Below are positions 52,903 to 62,389 of a stretch of DNA of 64,000 bases, piece by piece. The DNA lies in NCBI GenBank assembly GCA_023416735.1, contig JAEZGX010000040.1, forward strand, positions 1 to 64,000. The letters are read 5' to 3'. A model generated the notes under the pieces. It ran no database searches and was not told the origin of the DNA. It was given only the letters and a program-made list of their open reading frames with translations. The stretch's first letter is position 1, and each line of letters starts with the position of its first letter. This DNA is from Verrucomicrobiota bacterium. GTDB taxonomy: Bacteria > Verrucomicrobiota > Verrucomicrobiia > Opitutales > Opitutaceae. A program made the position numbers and the translations under genes.

Positions 52903-54135
52903 TCAGCGCGCGGCTTTCCAGCGCTCGTAGCGGTTGAGAGCTTCGCTCGGCGCGAGCGTATACCACGCGTAACCGGCAATGCGTTCGGAGGAGATTTCCG
53001 ATAGATCGTAATGAATCGAGCGATCGCGATCGCCGAAGATCGGAGTGGCGGTGCCCGGTTCGTAGAAGCGAGCCCAGAGTGGTGGGGCGCCGGGAGATGG
53101 GACGACGTTGCCGCGGAAATCGCGCGGGGCGCTGGCGATACGAAGGTCGTGGAGGGCGGTCGAGCGGAACCATGCGATGGCGCCTTCGATCGCGGCAACG
53201 ACAGAGGGCGAAGGATCGCGGACGGACATCAACAGTCGCGCGATGGTGGCGCTTTCGCGGGAAGCCTCGGCGATGGGTTCGAAGCTGCGGGCGGCAGCGG
53301 GGCGGAGGGTGAGAGGATCGTGTTGTTGGGCCCAGCCGGTGAGGCGGCCGGCGGCGTCGCGTTGCTGCGTGGCGAGAATGCAATCGATGCCGCGGGAGAA
53401 ACGGATGGCGGCTTCTTCGCGGAGGGCGGGCGCGACCCACGCATAGGCCGGTTTGGCGTAGGCGACGTCGCGCAGGACCTCGAGGATTTGGGTCATGGCG
53501 TCGTCGTTGTAGGTCACGCCATCGTGATAACCGCTGATGAGCGGATACACCTGTGGGAATCCACCGTTTGGATACTGCGCGGCGAAGAGGTAGCGGAGTC
53601 CACGATCGAACGCGTTGCGCCAGCCGGTGCGAGCGGCCGCGGGGGCAGCGGAAATTACGCGGGCCAGAAAGCGCAATTCGGACGTGGTGGCGTCGTTGTC
53701 GAAGGTGGGCCCGCCGGTTTCGACGGAGGCAGGATCGATGGGCTGCGTGTAGTCGAAGCCCTTCTTCCATGCGCCGATTTGCATTTGAGCGGCGGCGATG
53801 TGATCCGCGATGCGATGGGCTTCGTCGGACGCATACCATTCGGCGGATTCGTGCAGCCGAAGTCCTTTGCTGTGGACGCTGCCGATGGGAGGCGCGGCCA
53901 TCGGCTTGAGGTTGGAGGCGTCGGCGCGCGGGCGGACGGCGAGTTGTTGAAGGAGAGATTCGGAGCGTTGCCAGTAGTCGGTCCAAGCGGGGCGGACATC
54001 GGCGGGCAACGCGGAGATGCGAGCGGCCGTGAGCGGAGTGAAGGCGTTTTCCGGCCAGGAGCGCGGAGGAGGGGCGGCGATGACGAACGCGCAGAGCGTG
54101 CCGGGGACCAGGACGGTAAGAAAGCGGCCGAACAT
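52903..54135 (-). CDS. PL10 family pectate lyase
   Basis: 410 residues with a signal peptide (FLTVLVPGTLCAFVIA). Polysaccharide lyase family 10 motifs run through it: 'PTFDNDATTSELRFLARV', 'QYPNGGFPQVYPL', 'VTYNDDAMTQILEVL', 'WAQQHDPLTLRPAAARSFEP' and 'AEASRESATI'. It cleaves polygalacturonate by beta-elimination, needs Ca, and acts outside the cell. Typical length for a catalytic module without binding domains. It diverges from the GH43 gene, with 143 bases between starts, so the two may respond to the same plant cell-wall signal. Confidence 0.93.
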   Translation of the reverse strand: MFGRFLTVLVPGTLCAFVIAAPPPRSWPENAFTPLTAARISALPADVRPAWTDYWQRSESLLQQLAVRPRADASNLKPMAAPPIGSVHSKGLRLHESAEWYASDEAHRIADHIAAAQMQIGAWKKGFDYTQPIDPASVETGGPTFDNDATTSELRFLARVISAAPAAARTGWRNAFDRGLRYLFAAQYPNGGFPQVYPLISGYHDGVTYNDDAMTQILEVLRDVAYAKPAYAWVAPALREEAAIRFSRGIDCILATQQRDAAGRLTGWAQQHDPLTLRPAAARSFEPIAEASRESATIARLLMSVRDPSPSVVAAIEGAIAWFRSTALHDLRIASAPRDFRGNVVPSPGAPPLWARFYEPGTATPIFGDRDRSIHYDLSEISSERIAGYAWYTLAPSEALNRYERWKAAR

Positions 54136-54278
54136 AGGGTATCGCTCTGTTTGACGAGGAAGGCAGTGAAACAGTTTCCGATGGTCGACGATGAGACCGA
54201 TCCGAGGCGTTCAGTCTAAGATTGGAACGGAAGCGGGGTCTGCTTTCGCGCGCGAATGAAGAAGGGTGTGCCTTTATC

Positions 54279-55238
54279 ATGAGCAGGACACCTCTCGTTT
54301 CCCACATTTATACCGCGGATCCTTCGGCGCACGTTTTCAACGGGCGCGTTTACATCTATCCCTCGCACGATCTCGACATCGATGTGCCGGAGAACGATCT
54401 CGGCGATCAGTATGCGATGACGGATTATCATGTCTTGTCGCAGGATCATCCCGAGGCGCCGGCGACGGATCACGGTGAGGCGCTGCATGTGAAGGATGTG
54501 CCGTGGGCCTTGAAGCAGATGTGGGCGCCGGATGCGGCGTATCGAGATGGCAAATACTACCTCTATTTTCCGGCAAAGGACAAAGATGAGATTTTCCGCA
54601 TGGGAGTAGCGGTGGGCGACCGGCCGGAAGGACCGTTCAAGGCGGAGCCGGAGCCGATCAAAGGCAGTTTCAGCATCGATCCCTGTGTGTTTCGCGACGA
54701 CGACGGCGAGCACTACATGGCGTTTGGCGGCATCTGGGGCGGGCAGTTACAGCGCTGGGCGACGGGATCGTATGTGGCGGACGGCAAAGAGCCCGAGGGC
54801 GATGCGCCGGCGCTGTATCCGAAAATGGCAAAGCTCACGACCGACATGCTGCAATTCGCGGAAGCGCCGCGCGATCTGGTGATCAACGATGCGCAAGGTG
54901 AGCCGTTGAAAGCGAAAGATACGGAGCGCCGGTATTTCGAAGGGCCTTGGCTGCACAAACGCGGCGACACTTATTACCTGTCGTATTCCACCGGGGATAC
55001 GCACCTGCTGGTTTATGCGACGAGCAAGAGCTTGCGGGGACCGTTCACCTTCCGTGGGCAGATCATGACGCCGCCGATGGGATGGACGACGCATCACTCG
55101 ATCGTGGAGCACAACGGACGCTGGTGGCTCTACTATCACGATGCGTCGCTCTCGCGCGGAGTTTCGTCGAAACGCTGCGTTAAAGTGCAGGAGCTCTTTT
55201 ACGAAGCGGACGGCTCGATTCGCCTGATGCAACCGTAA
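54279..55238 (+). CDS. GH43 glycoside hydrolase (arabinosidase or xylosidase)
   Basis: 319 residues, no signal peptide, five-bladed propeller family 43. The catalytic acids are visible by pattern: base Asp in 'IYTADPSAHVF', pKa-modulating Asp in 'SIDPCVFRDDDG' and acid Glu in 'YFEGPWLHKRG'. The start at 54279 (MSRTPLVSHIYTADPS) is family-like; an upstream ATG at 54222 adds an atypical extension. It would work in the cytoplasm on imported arabino- or xylo-oligosaccharides from pectin or hemicellulose, complementing the secreted pectate lyase across the divergent region. Confidence 0.92.
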   Translation: MSRTPLVSHIYTADPSAHVFNGRVYIYPSHDLDIDVPENDLGDQYAMTDYHVLSQDHPEAPATDHGEALHVKDVPWALKQMWAPDAAYRDGKYYLYFPAKDKDEIFRMGVAVGDRPEGPFKAEPEPIKGSFSIDPCVFRDDDGEHYMAFGGIWGGQLQRWATGSYVADGKEPEGDAPALYPKMAKLTTDMLQFAEAPRDLVINDAQGEPLKAKDTERRYFEGPWLHKRGDTYYLSYSTGDTHLLVYATSKSLRGPFTFRGQIMTPPMGWTTHHSIVEHNGRWWLYYHDASLSRGVSSKRCVKVQELFYEADGSIRLMQP

Positions 55239-55336
55239 GGCGCCACGGGGAAGGCTGGTGAAAACGCCGGCCTTGAGCCCCGGCCGGACGGTTACGTCTT
55301 TACGCCGGTAAACCGGTCGGTCGGGATGGAAGGTTC

Positions 55337-57142
55337 ATGCCTCATCGGATTCTCTCCGTCGTTGCACCTTCGATACGCGGCCGGCTGACCGTCTTGATCA
55401 TGGCGATCTTGCTGCCGGCTGCGTTGCTGACGGCGTGGTTGATCTGGCAGGTGTTTCACAATGAGCGGAGCGCGCGCGAGCGGCATCTGGCGGACACCGC
55501 GGAAGCGTTTTGTGCGCTGATCGATGTGGAGCTGCGCGAGCGTCTCGCCGTGCTGCAGGGGCTGGCTTCTTCGTCGGCGTTGGGACCGGGCGATTGGCGG
55601 GAGTTTCGAGCGCGGGCGCAGCGGGTGCTCGAGGGGCGGTCGGACTGGGTGATTCTGTCGGACGCCGATCATCGTCAGTTGGTCAATACGAGTTTGCCGG
55701 AGGATGCGGCGCTGCCGACGATGACGCATGTGGCGGACGCCGACGACTGGTTCGCTGCACGCGGGATATATGTTTCGAACCTGGTGCGTTCGGACGCGAC
55801 GAAGCGGCTCATTTTGCACGTGTCGAAGCGCGTGGAACTCGGGGGGAAGCCGGCGATGTTAACGCTGGCGATGTTGCCTGAAGATTTTACGCGGCCCGTG
55901 CTGTCGCATCAGATTTCCGCCGGCTGGGTGATCACGGTGCTCGATCGGGAGAAGACGGTGGCGGCGCGGAGCCGGAGTCCGGAGCAGTTCGTGGGCGTGA
56001 AAGCCACGCATCATATTCAGCGTGCGCTGGAGAAGGGTTCGTCGGGCGTCGTGGAATCGGTGACGCTCGAAGGCGTGAAAAGCCTGGCGGCGTTTCATCG
56101 GTCGGACGAGAGCGGATGGACGGTGGTGGTGGGCTCGCCGCGCGCGGAGTTGCTGGCTCCGGCACGACGGGCGATGTGGCTCGCGCTGCTGGCGGCGGCG
56201 GTGGTGTGTGCGGTGGCGATTCCGACGGCGTTGTGGCTGCGGCGGACGACGGTGGCGGCGGTGCAAACGCTGGTCGCCGACACGGAGGCGCTGGCGCACG
56301 GACAGCCGGTGGCGAAGCGGCGGACGGGAATTCAGGAAGGAGACGAAGTTTCGGCGGCGTTGGCGGCGACCTCGCAGGAGTTGGCGGCGCGGCAGGCGGC
56401 GTTGGCGAAGGCGCGCGACGAGGCGCTGGCGGCGTCGCGGACGAAAGACGAATTTTTGGCGGCGCTCTCGCATGAGTTGCGCACGCCCTTGAATCCGGTG
56501 CTGTTGTTGGCGAGTGAAGCGGCGCGTGATGAAGGTTATCCGCCGGCGGTGCGGGAGATCTTCTCGATGATTGAGCGGAATGTGATGACGGAAACGCGAT
56601 TGATCGACGACCTGCTGGATGTGACGCGGATTGCGGCGGGCAAGATCTCGTTGCGTCTGGAGCAGGTGGAGGTGGATCGCGTGGTGCAGGACGCGTGGGA
56701 ATCGTTGCGCGCGCGAGCGGATCAGAAGCGGCTGGACGTGCGGGTGAGGCTTGGGGCGACGGGCGCGACGGTGCGGGGCGATGCGGTGCGCTTGTTGCAG
56801 GTGTTTGCCAACGTGCTGGGCAATGCGGTGAAGTTTACGCCGGAGGGAGGAATCGTGATGATGACCACGCGGGCCGATGCGGGAGCGCGGCGGGTGAAAA
56901 TCGAGATCGCGGATAGCGGGATCGGCATGAACGCGGAGGAGATCGCGCGCGTGTTCGAGCGGTTCGTGCAAGGCGAGCATGCGAGCCATGGGCGCGGCTC
57001 CCGTTACGGCGGGCTCGGATTGGGACTTTCGATTTCGCGGTCGCTCGTCGAGATGCACGGCGGGCGGATCGAAGCGACGAGCGCGGGAGCGGGGCGCGGG
57101 TCGACGTTTACGATTTTGCTGCCGATGGAAGCCGCCGGTTGA
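55337..57142 (+). CDS. Membrane sensor histidine kinase
   Basis: 601 residues. TM1 at about 16-38, a periplasmic sensor of about 240 residues of the dCache-like type ('WVILSDADHRQLVNTSLPED'), TM2 at about 281-302, HAMP-like linker, a coiled region and 'DEFLAALSHELRTPLNPVLL' with phospho-acceptor His379. The ATPase domain has N box 'NVLGNAVKF' and G boxes 'DSGIGM' and 'GLGLGL'. No receiver domain is attached and no response regulator gene adjoins it, so it is an orphan kinase. Its last 35 bases overlap the 3' end of the converging SGNH hydrolase gene. Confidence 0.93.
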   Translation: MPHRILSVVAPSIRGRLTVLIMAILLPAALLTAWLIWQVFHNERSARERHLADTAEAFCALIDVELRERLAVLQGLASSSALGPGDWREFRARAQRVLEGRSDWVILSDADHRQLVNTSLPEDAALPTMTHVADADDWFAARGIYVSNLVRSDATKRLILHVSKRVELGGKPAMLTLAMLPEDFTRPVLSHQISAGWVITVLDREKTVAARSRSPEQFVGVKATHHIQRALEKGSSGVVESVTLEGVKSLAAFHRSDESGWTVVVGSPRAELLAPARRAMWLALLAAAVVCAVAIPTALWLRRTTVAAVQTLVADTEALAHGQPVAKRRTGIQEGDEVSAALAATSQELAARQAALAKARDEALAASRTKDEFLAALSHELRTPLNPVLLLASEAARDEGYPPAVREIFSMIERNVMTETRLIDDLLDVTRIAAGKISLRLEQVEVDRVVQDAWESLRARADQKRLDVRVRLGATGATVRGDAVRLLQVFANVLGNAVKFTPEGGIVMMTTRADAGARRVKIEIADSGIGMNAEEIARVFERFVQGEHASHGRGSRYGGLGLGLSISRSLVEMHGGRIEATSAGAGRGSTFTILLPMEAAG

Positions 57143-58643
57143 GCTGCGGCTGGTCGGGGGCGGCGGGCGGCGGTGTCAATTTTTCGGATACATCCGCCGG
57201 AAGCCTGATCAACTCGTAGCGGTGAGAGACCGGCCGATTGGTCTGCCGAAGAAGATCGGCGAGCCGGGCGAGTTCGGAATCCAGGATTTCGGCAGCGTGG
57301 CGGAGAATGCGATAATCGGCGAAGAGGGACTCGAAATAATCGGCGCGGGACTCCTGGCGGGAGAGCTGGTCCGCGAAGAACGTTTCGATGGCGGCGTCAT
57401 CGTCCGGATCGAGGCGAGCGTTATCGAGAAGGGCACGGACCTGGGCGAGACGACGCACTTGGATCTCAATCTGGCGGCGCTCTTCGAGGATTTCGAGGAG
57501 CGCATGGGCCTGACGCGATTGCGGCGTCTCGGTGAAAAGCGCGAGATTGATGCCTTCACGAAGATCGCGGGTGGAGAGGTCGGCGATGGTTTCTCCGTCG
57601 ATCAGAAGGCGGTAAGTCGCGTGGTCGGATTCGTCGAAGGAGACGGTGAGGGACTGGCGGTTGAGTTGGTCTTGAACAGGAAACCACGCGAGGGCGACGC
57701 GAGCGGCGGGATCGATCGGAAACGGCAGGGCGAATTCCTCGCATGTGAAGGAAAGGCGACCGTCCTCGACGGCGACCTGCGTGATCCGGCCGTTGCGGGC
57801 GCGGGTGATCTCGCCGGTGGAAGGATCGAGGACGAAATCGGAGACGGTAGTCGGAACGTTTTGGGCGAGGAGAAAGTGACAGGCGATGAGAAGGTGGCCG
57901 GCGGCGTCGGGATGGATGCGATCGGGGCCGACCACCGTGGCGGTCGGCGAGGAGGACTGGACGTCGGCGTTGAGCGCGGTGAGCGGGGCGTGGAGGTCGA
58001 TCAGGTGGCCGCGATGTTTGCGGGCGAGACGGGCGAGAATGGAGCGGGTGCGGGCGAGGGCGCGGTTGACGCCGTGGAAACTCGGCGCGTCGAGCTCGGC
58101 GGTTTCGTCGTAGGGCGACGGAGTGACGAAGAGGAGGGACGGCGGAGCGGGGCGGGCGGTGAGTTGCGCGGAGAGGAAGTCGAGATTCCACTCGAAGTTC
58201 TCGAGCGCTCGCGCGCGCCGTTCGGCGAGGTCGGGAGCGGTGTTGGCAGGATCGTAGTAATGGCGCCCGACATCGTTCATGCCGAACATGAATGAGATGA
58301 TGGTGGGCGTGTGAGGGAGGACATCCCAGGCGATCCGGCGGCGGCCGTCGCCCACGGTGTCGCCGGCGGTGCCCGTATTCACAAGATGGATGCGGCGATC
58401 GGGGAAGCGCGTGAGGTAAAATGCGTTCAGGTAGGCGATGAAGCGGCCGTCTTCGGTGATGCTGTCGCCGAGAAAGCAGACGATCTCGCCATCGCGAAAA
58501 GGCTCGGGATCGAGGTCGTGGGCGAAGGCGATGAATCCTTGTCGGTCGAGCCAGGCAGCGAGACTCGCGCCCAGGAGAACTGCGACCAGCAGCAGCGCGG
58601 GAGGCGCGAGACGAGAGAGAAGCGTGGACGAGCGGCGGGACAC
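57108..58643 (-). CDS. Exported SGNH/GDSL hydrolase with helical C-terminal region
   Basis: 511 residues from a GTG start. An N-terminal hydrophobic segment (APPALLLVAVLLGASLAAW, about 13-31) is a signal or anchor. The SGNH fold shows block I 'FLGDSITEDGRF' (catalytic Ser), the Asn block 'MFGMND', and block V 'DRIHPDAAGH' (Asp and His). These enzymes are esterases, often removing acetyl or acyl groups from polysaccharides. Residues beyond about 380 are helical and charged and are not part of the usual domain. It overlaps the kinase gene on the opposite strand by 35 bases. Confidence 0.85.
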   Translation of the reverse strand: MSRRSSTLLSRLAPPALLLVAVLLGASLAAWLDRQGFIAFAHDLDPEPFRDGEIVCFLGDSITEDGRFIAYLNAFYLTRFPDRRIHLVNTGTAGDTVGDGRRRIAWDVLPHTPTIISFMFGMNDVGRHYYDPANTAPDLAERRARALENFEWNLDFLSAQLTARPAPPSLLFVTPSPYDETAELDAPSFHGVNRALARTRSILARLARKHRGHLIDLHAPLTALNADVQSSSPTATVVGPDRIHPDAAGHLLIACHFLLAQNVPTTVSDFVLDPSTGEITRARNGRITQVAVEDGRLSFTCEEFALPFPIDPAARVALAWFPVQDQLNRQSLTVSFDESDHATYRLLIDGETIADLSTRDLREGINLALFTETPQSRQAHALLEILEERRQIEIQVRRLAQVRALLDNARLDPDDDAAIETFFADQLSRQESRADYFESLFADYRILRHAAEILDSELARLADLLRQTNRPVSHRYELIRLPADVSEKLTPPPAAPDQPQLNRRLPSAAKS

Positions 58644-58764
58644 GAAGCGGGGAAGCGTGAAAAAGGCGCGCGGCGCGAGATGGACCGCGGATTTCGGAGA
58701 GAGTGCGCGACGAGTTTTCCCGAACGATCGGGGTTGCGGCGCACTGCGCTTTCCGGGCGAAGGG

Positions 58765-58789
58765 AAACCCGCCGTTTACGCGGCGGGTT
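58765..58789 (-). terminator. Hairpin after the KamA-family gene
   Basis: AACCCGCCG / CGGCGGGTT stem, 6-base loop, 12 bases after the stop of the minus-strand radical SAM gene. Only a short T-rich stretch follows on that strand, so it is a moderate terminator. Confidence 0.5.
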
Positions 58790-58801
58790 GATGGGCGAGA
58801 A

Positions 58802-60208
58802 TTATTCCCACTCGACGTGGCCGAAGACGGTGAGCCGGCGGCGGGGGACGATGCGATGACCGAACGCGGGAGACTGACGGGCTTCTTTCATTGCGCGCAT
58901 GGTGCGTTCGAAGAAGAACTCGCGTTCGCCGAAGGCGGGGCGGAGCTGGTCGAGCCAGGTGGCTTTCTCGTCGAACTTCGCGAAGAACGGGCGGCGGACC
59001 CAATCGGGTTCGCGGGCTTGGACGAAATGAAGGGAGAAGACTTTTTCGCCCATGATTTCGGTGATGCCGTCGACGATGACCTTGCCAGGCGTGGCGGACA
59101 TCGACGGGCCGCGCACGGTGCGCTCGAGGCCGGAGACGCGACGGTAAGCTTTTTGAAAAATCTCGTAGCAGCGGGCGAGCGGGACCTCGAAGTAGCCCTT
59201 CGGGCCGGTGTCGCGTTCGACGAACATGTAGTAAGGAACGGCGCCGAGGCGGACCTGAAGACGCCAGAGATCGGCCCACGTGTCGGCGTCGTCGTTGACA
59301 TGGCGAATGAGCGGAGCCTGGCAGCGGACGACGGCGCCGGTGCCCTTGATGCGGCGAAGGGCGGCTTGGGCGGCGGGAGTCTGGAGTTCGCGCGGGTGGC
59401 TGTAGTGCGCCATGAGGGCGAGATGACGGCCGGCGGACTGGACCTTTTCGAAGAGCTCGAGGAGCTCGTCGGAGTCGCTGTCGTTGACGAAGCGATACGG
59501 CCACCAGGCGACGGATTTGGTGCCGATGCGGATGGTGGTGATGTGGTCGAGCTCGGGGGTGAGGAGCGGCTCGATGTAGCGACGAAGGACGGCGGTGCGC
59601 ATCACGAGCGGGTCGCCGCCGGTGATGAGGACGTTGGAGACTTCGGGGTGTTCCTTGAGGTAGGAGACGAGAGACTGGGCCTGTTGGCTGGCGAATTTGA
59701 GTTCGTCGAGACCGACGAATTGCGGCCAGCGGAAGCAGTAGCTGCAGTAAGTGTGGCAGGTTTGGCCGGGGCTGGGGAAGAAGAGGACGGTGTCGCGGTA
59801 TTTGTGCTGCATGCCCGGCAGTGGCTGGCCGTCGAGGTAGGGAACGTTGAGTTCCATTTGACCTGCCGGGTGCGGATTCAAGTGGCGCTGAATTTGGCGG
59901 GCGGCGCGATCGATCGTGGCGGGCTCGGCTTCGTCGGCGATGAGACGCATGAGCCGATCGAGATCGGCGGGAGCGAGCATGCCCGGCTGGGGGAAGGTGA
60001 GTTGGAAAATGGGATCGTTGGGGATGTCGTCCCAGTCGATGAGCTCCTCGGTGACGTAGTGGTTGACCCGGAACGGCAGCACGGCGGCGACGGCGCGCAT
60101 GGCGAGCAGGTGGTCGCGCGGGAGGCTTTGGAGCTGAGGAATTCGCGGAAGGTCGTGACGTTGATAGACGCGAAAGGTGCGAGGCTGAAGACGGGCGTGG
60201 GCAATCAT
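58802..60208 (-). CDS. KamA-family radical SAM protein
   Basis: 468 residues. The radical SAM [4Fe-4S] motif CxxxCxxC is in 'GQTCHTYCSYCFRWPQF'. The following 'VSNVLITGGDPLVMRTAVL' is the family SAM-binding GGDP region, and 'VRCQAPLIRHVNDDADTWA' and 'VPYYMFVERDTGPKGYFEV' match lysine 2,3-aminomutase-like enzymes. It differs from characterised KamA in the N-terminal part, so the substrate is open: lysine or EpmB-type roles are both conceivable. Start at 60208 gives a family-like N-terminus. Cytoplasmic and oxygen sensitive. Confidence 0.9.
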   Translation of the reverse strand: MIAHARLQPRTFRVYQRHDLPRIPQLQSLPRDHLLAMRAVAAVLPFRVNHYVTEELIDWDDIPNDPIFQLTFPQPGMLAPADLDRLMRLIADEAEPATIDRAARQIQRHLNPHPAGQMELNVPYLDGQPLPGMQHKYRDTVLFFPSPGQTCHTYCSYCFRWPQFVGLDELKFASQQAQSLVSYLKEHPEVSNVLITGGDPLVMRTAVLRRYIEPLLTPELDHITTIRIGTKSVAWWPYRFVNDSDSDELLELFEKVQSAGRHLALMAHYSHPRELQTPAAQAALRRIKGTGAVVRCQAPLIRHVNDDADTWADLWRLQVRLGAVPYYMFVERDTGPKGYFEVPLARCYEIFQKAYRRVSGLERTVRGPSMSATPGKVIVDGITEIMGEKVFSLHFVQAREPDWVRRPFFAKFDEKATWLDQLRPAFGEREFFFERTMRAMKEARQSPAFGHRIVPRRRLTVFGHVEWE

Positions 60209-60430
60209 TTTGGCTGGATTCCGGGTTGACGGTTTTTGCTGAGGACAAGCCGCGCGCACGGAGCGGCTGTCGAGAAACCAGAGCGCGCGGCGGAATGACG
60301 CTGGATGCGGACAACGCGCGTCGCGGGCTGGTGAAGAGGGTTTATTTCGACGGGCGATGTGCGGTCCGTCGAGCGCAACCGTTCGGAAATCGGAAAAAAA
60401 TTCAGGCGTTCAGGTGAAGAGGGCAGACGC

Positions 60431-60457
60431 AAAAAAGCCCGCCGAAAACGGCGGGCT
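60431..60457 (-). terminator. Intrinsic terminator of the SSS symporter gene
   Basis: AGCCCGCCG / CGGCGGGCT stem with AAAA loop; on the minus strand six T follow. It lies 24 bases past the stop of the symporter gene. Confidence 0.9.
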
Positions 60458-60481
60458 GAATCTGACAAAATCTTCAGGTGA

Positions 60482-62152
60482 TCAGCTGAGCCAGAAGCTG
60501 AAGTAGAGGTAGATGCCGAGCACCATGCCGAGAACAACGATCGTGCCGATGATGTCGGCCGTGCCGATGCTGCGGCGGGTTTCGTCGCGTTGTTCCTTGG
60601 TGATCGCGCTGTAGGTGAGGCCGGCGATTTGTGCCGCGGCCGGGGCCGGCGCGGTGAGCGAGGCGACGATGACGACAATGACGCTCACGAGGAAGAGCAT
60701 GCCGGAGTAGTAAAGGAAGTTGATGGTGCCGAAGGCGTAGAGCATGCCGGAATCGCCGAGCGCACCGGAACCGGCGGCGGCTTGGAGGCCGAGCTTCAAC
60801 AAGCCGAGCGCGAAGCCGATCACGAGGCCGGCGAAGGCGCCGCGGGCGTTGATGCGCTTGTTGAAAAGGCCGAGGAGGAAGACGGCGGTGATCGGCGGAG
60901 CGAGATAGCCTTGGACGGCTTGGAGGTATTCGTAGAGGCCGCCTTTGGAGATGAGCGGCATGACGGGGATCCAGAGGATGCCCAGGACCACGACGACGCC
61001 GGTGGCGATGCGGCCGACTTTCACGAGCTCGCGATCGGGACGGCCCGGGCGAAGTTTGCCGTAGATGTCGACGGTGAAGAGCGTGGCGCAGGAGTTGAAC
61101 AGCGACGCGAGCGAGCTCATCAGCGCGGAGAGCAGGCCGGCGACGACGATGCCGCGGAGACCGGCGGGAAGGAGCGTGGCGACCATGGTGGGGAACACGG
61201 CGTCGCCGCGGACGGAGCCATCGGCGTTGGTGGCGAGCGGCAGCATGCCCTTTTGATAGAGCGCGTAGCCGATCATGCCGGGAACGAGGAAGAGGAAGAC
61301 CGGGAGGACCTTGAGGAAGCCGCCGAAGATGGCGCCGCGGCGGGCTTGTTGGAGGTTACGCGCTGCGAGGGTGCGTTGAACGATGTATTGATCGGTGCAC
61401 CAATACCAAATGCCGATGATTGGGGAGGCGATCATGACGCCGAGCCAGGGGAAATCGGGGTCGGACAGCGGTCGCCAGAGAGCAAACTGAGAGGGGTTTT
61501 CGCCGAGGATGGCTTTGAGTTCGCCCCAGCCGCCGAGCTTGCCGAGGGCGAAAAGGGTGATGAACACCGAGCCGCCGAGGAGGAGAATAGTTTGGGCGAC
61601 CTCGGTGTAAACGACGGCGCGAAGACCGCCGAAGACCGTGTAGATGCCGGTGAGGACGACCGTGGTGATCGCGCCGACCCAGAACGCGTTTTCGGGTGAG
61701 CCGAAGGTGTCGGGGAGCAGCGCTTGGAAGACGACGGCGCCGGCGTAAACGGTGACGGAGACCTTGGTGAAAACGTAGGCGATGAGCGAGACGATCGAGA
61801 GGGCCCAGCGCGTGCGGGAATTGAAGCGACGCTCGAGGAACTCGGGCATCGTAAAGACGCCCGAGCGGTAGTAGAAGGGAACGAAGACCCAGCCGAGCAG
61901 GAGCATGATCCACGCGTGGAGTTCCCAGTGGGCCATGGCCATGCCGCTCGTGGCGCCGTTGCCGGCGAGACCGACGATGTGTTCGGAGCCGATGTTGGAG
62001 GCGAGGAGCGAACAGCCGACGACGAACCAGCCGATTTCGCGGCCGGCGAGGAAGTAGTCGGCGGATGTGGCCTGCTTACGCGAAGACCAATAGACGATGC
62101 CGACGAGCAGCAGGAAGTAGGAGGCGACGATAATCCAGTCGAGGGTAGCCAT
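60482..62152 (-). CDS. Sodium:solute symporter (SSS family, SGLT-like)
   Basis: 556 residues with about 14 membrane helices. Signature regions of the solute:sodium symporter family: 'ADYFLAGREIGWFVVGCSLL' near the N-terminus, 'GLRAVVYTEVAQTILLLGG' and 'ALMSSLASLFNSCATLFTVD', whose Ser residues correspond to the Na site in vSGLT. 'YWCTDQYIVQRTLAARN' is typical of sugar-transporting SGLT-like members. It would import a sugar or related solute with Na. It has its own terminator and no neighbouring gene in the same transcript. Confidence 0.93.
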   Translation of the reverse strand: MATLDWIIVASYFLLLVGIVYWSSRKQATSADYFLAGREIGWFVVGCSLLASNIGSEHIVGLAGNGATSGMAMAHWELHAWIMLLLGWVFVPFYYRSGVFTMPEFLERRFNSRTRWALSIVSLIAYVFTKVSVTVYAGAVVFQALLPDTFGSPENAFWVGAITTVVLTGIYTVFGGLRAVVYTEVAQTILLLGGSVFITLFALGKLGGWGELKAILGENPSQFALWRPLSDPDFPWLGVMIASPIIGIWYWCTDQYIVQRTLAARNLQQARRGAIFGGFLKVLPVFLFLVPGMIGYALYQKGMLPLATNADGSVRGDAVFPTMVATLLPAGLRGIVVAGLLSALMSSLASLFNSCATLFTVDIYGKLRPGRPDRELVKVGRIATGVVVVLGILWIPVMPLISKGGLYEYLQAVQGYLAPPITAVFLLGLFNKRINARGAFAGLVIGFALGLLKLGLQAAAGSGALGDSGMLYAFGTINFLYYSGMLFLVSVIVVIVASLTAPAPAAAQIAGLTYSAITKEQRDETRRSIGTADIIGTIVVLGMVLGIYLYFSFWLS

Positions 62153-62389
62153 AGAGGTTGGGGTGGCAGAAAGGGCGGGACGTTGAGCGGAGGCCGGGAG
62201 GATTGCGAGCGCACATGCGGTCTCACAATGGGAACGTCACGGAACCGTTCGATGGTGGAGGAGGGTATCAGGATGAGGCACCGGAAGAAACCCGGAGGCG
62301 GAAGGTGAACTGTGCGATAGGTTGGTTGTCGGTGAGTCGAGCCGGCTTGGAGCGATCAACCGCAAACGTAGTCAACCCGAGGAGTCGTC

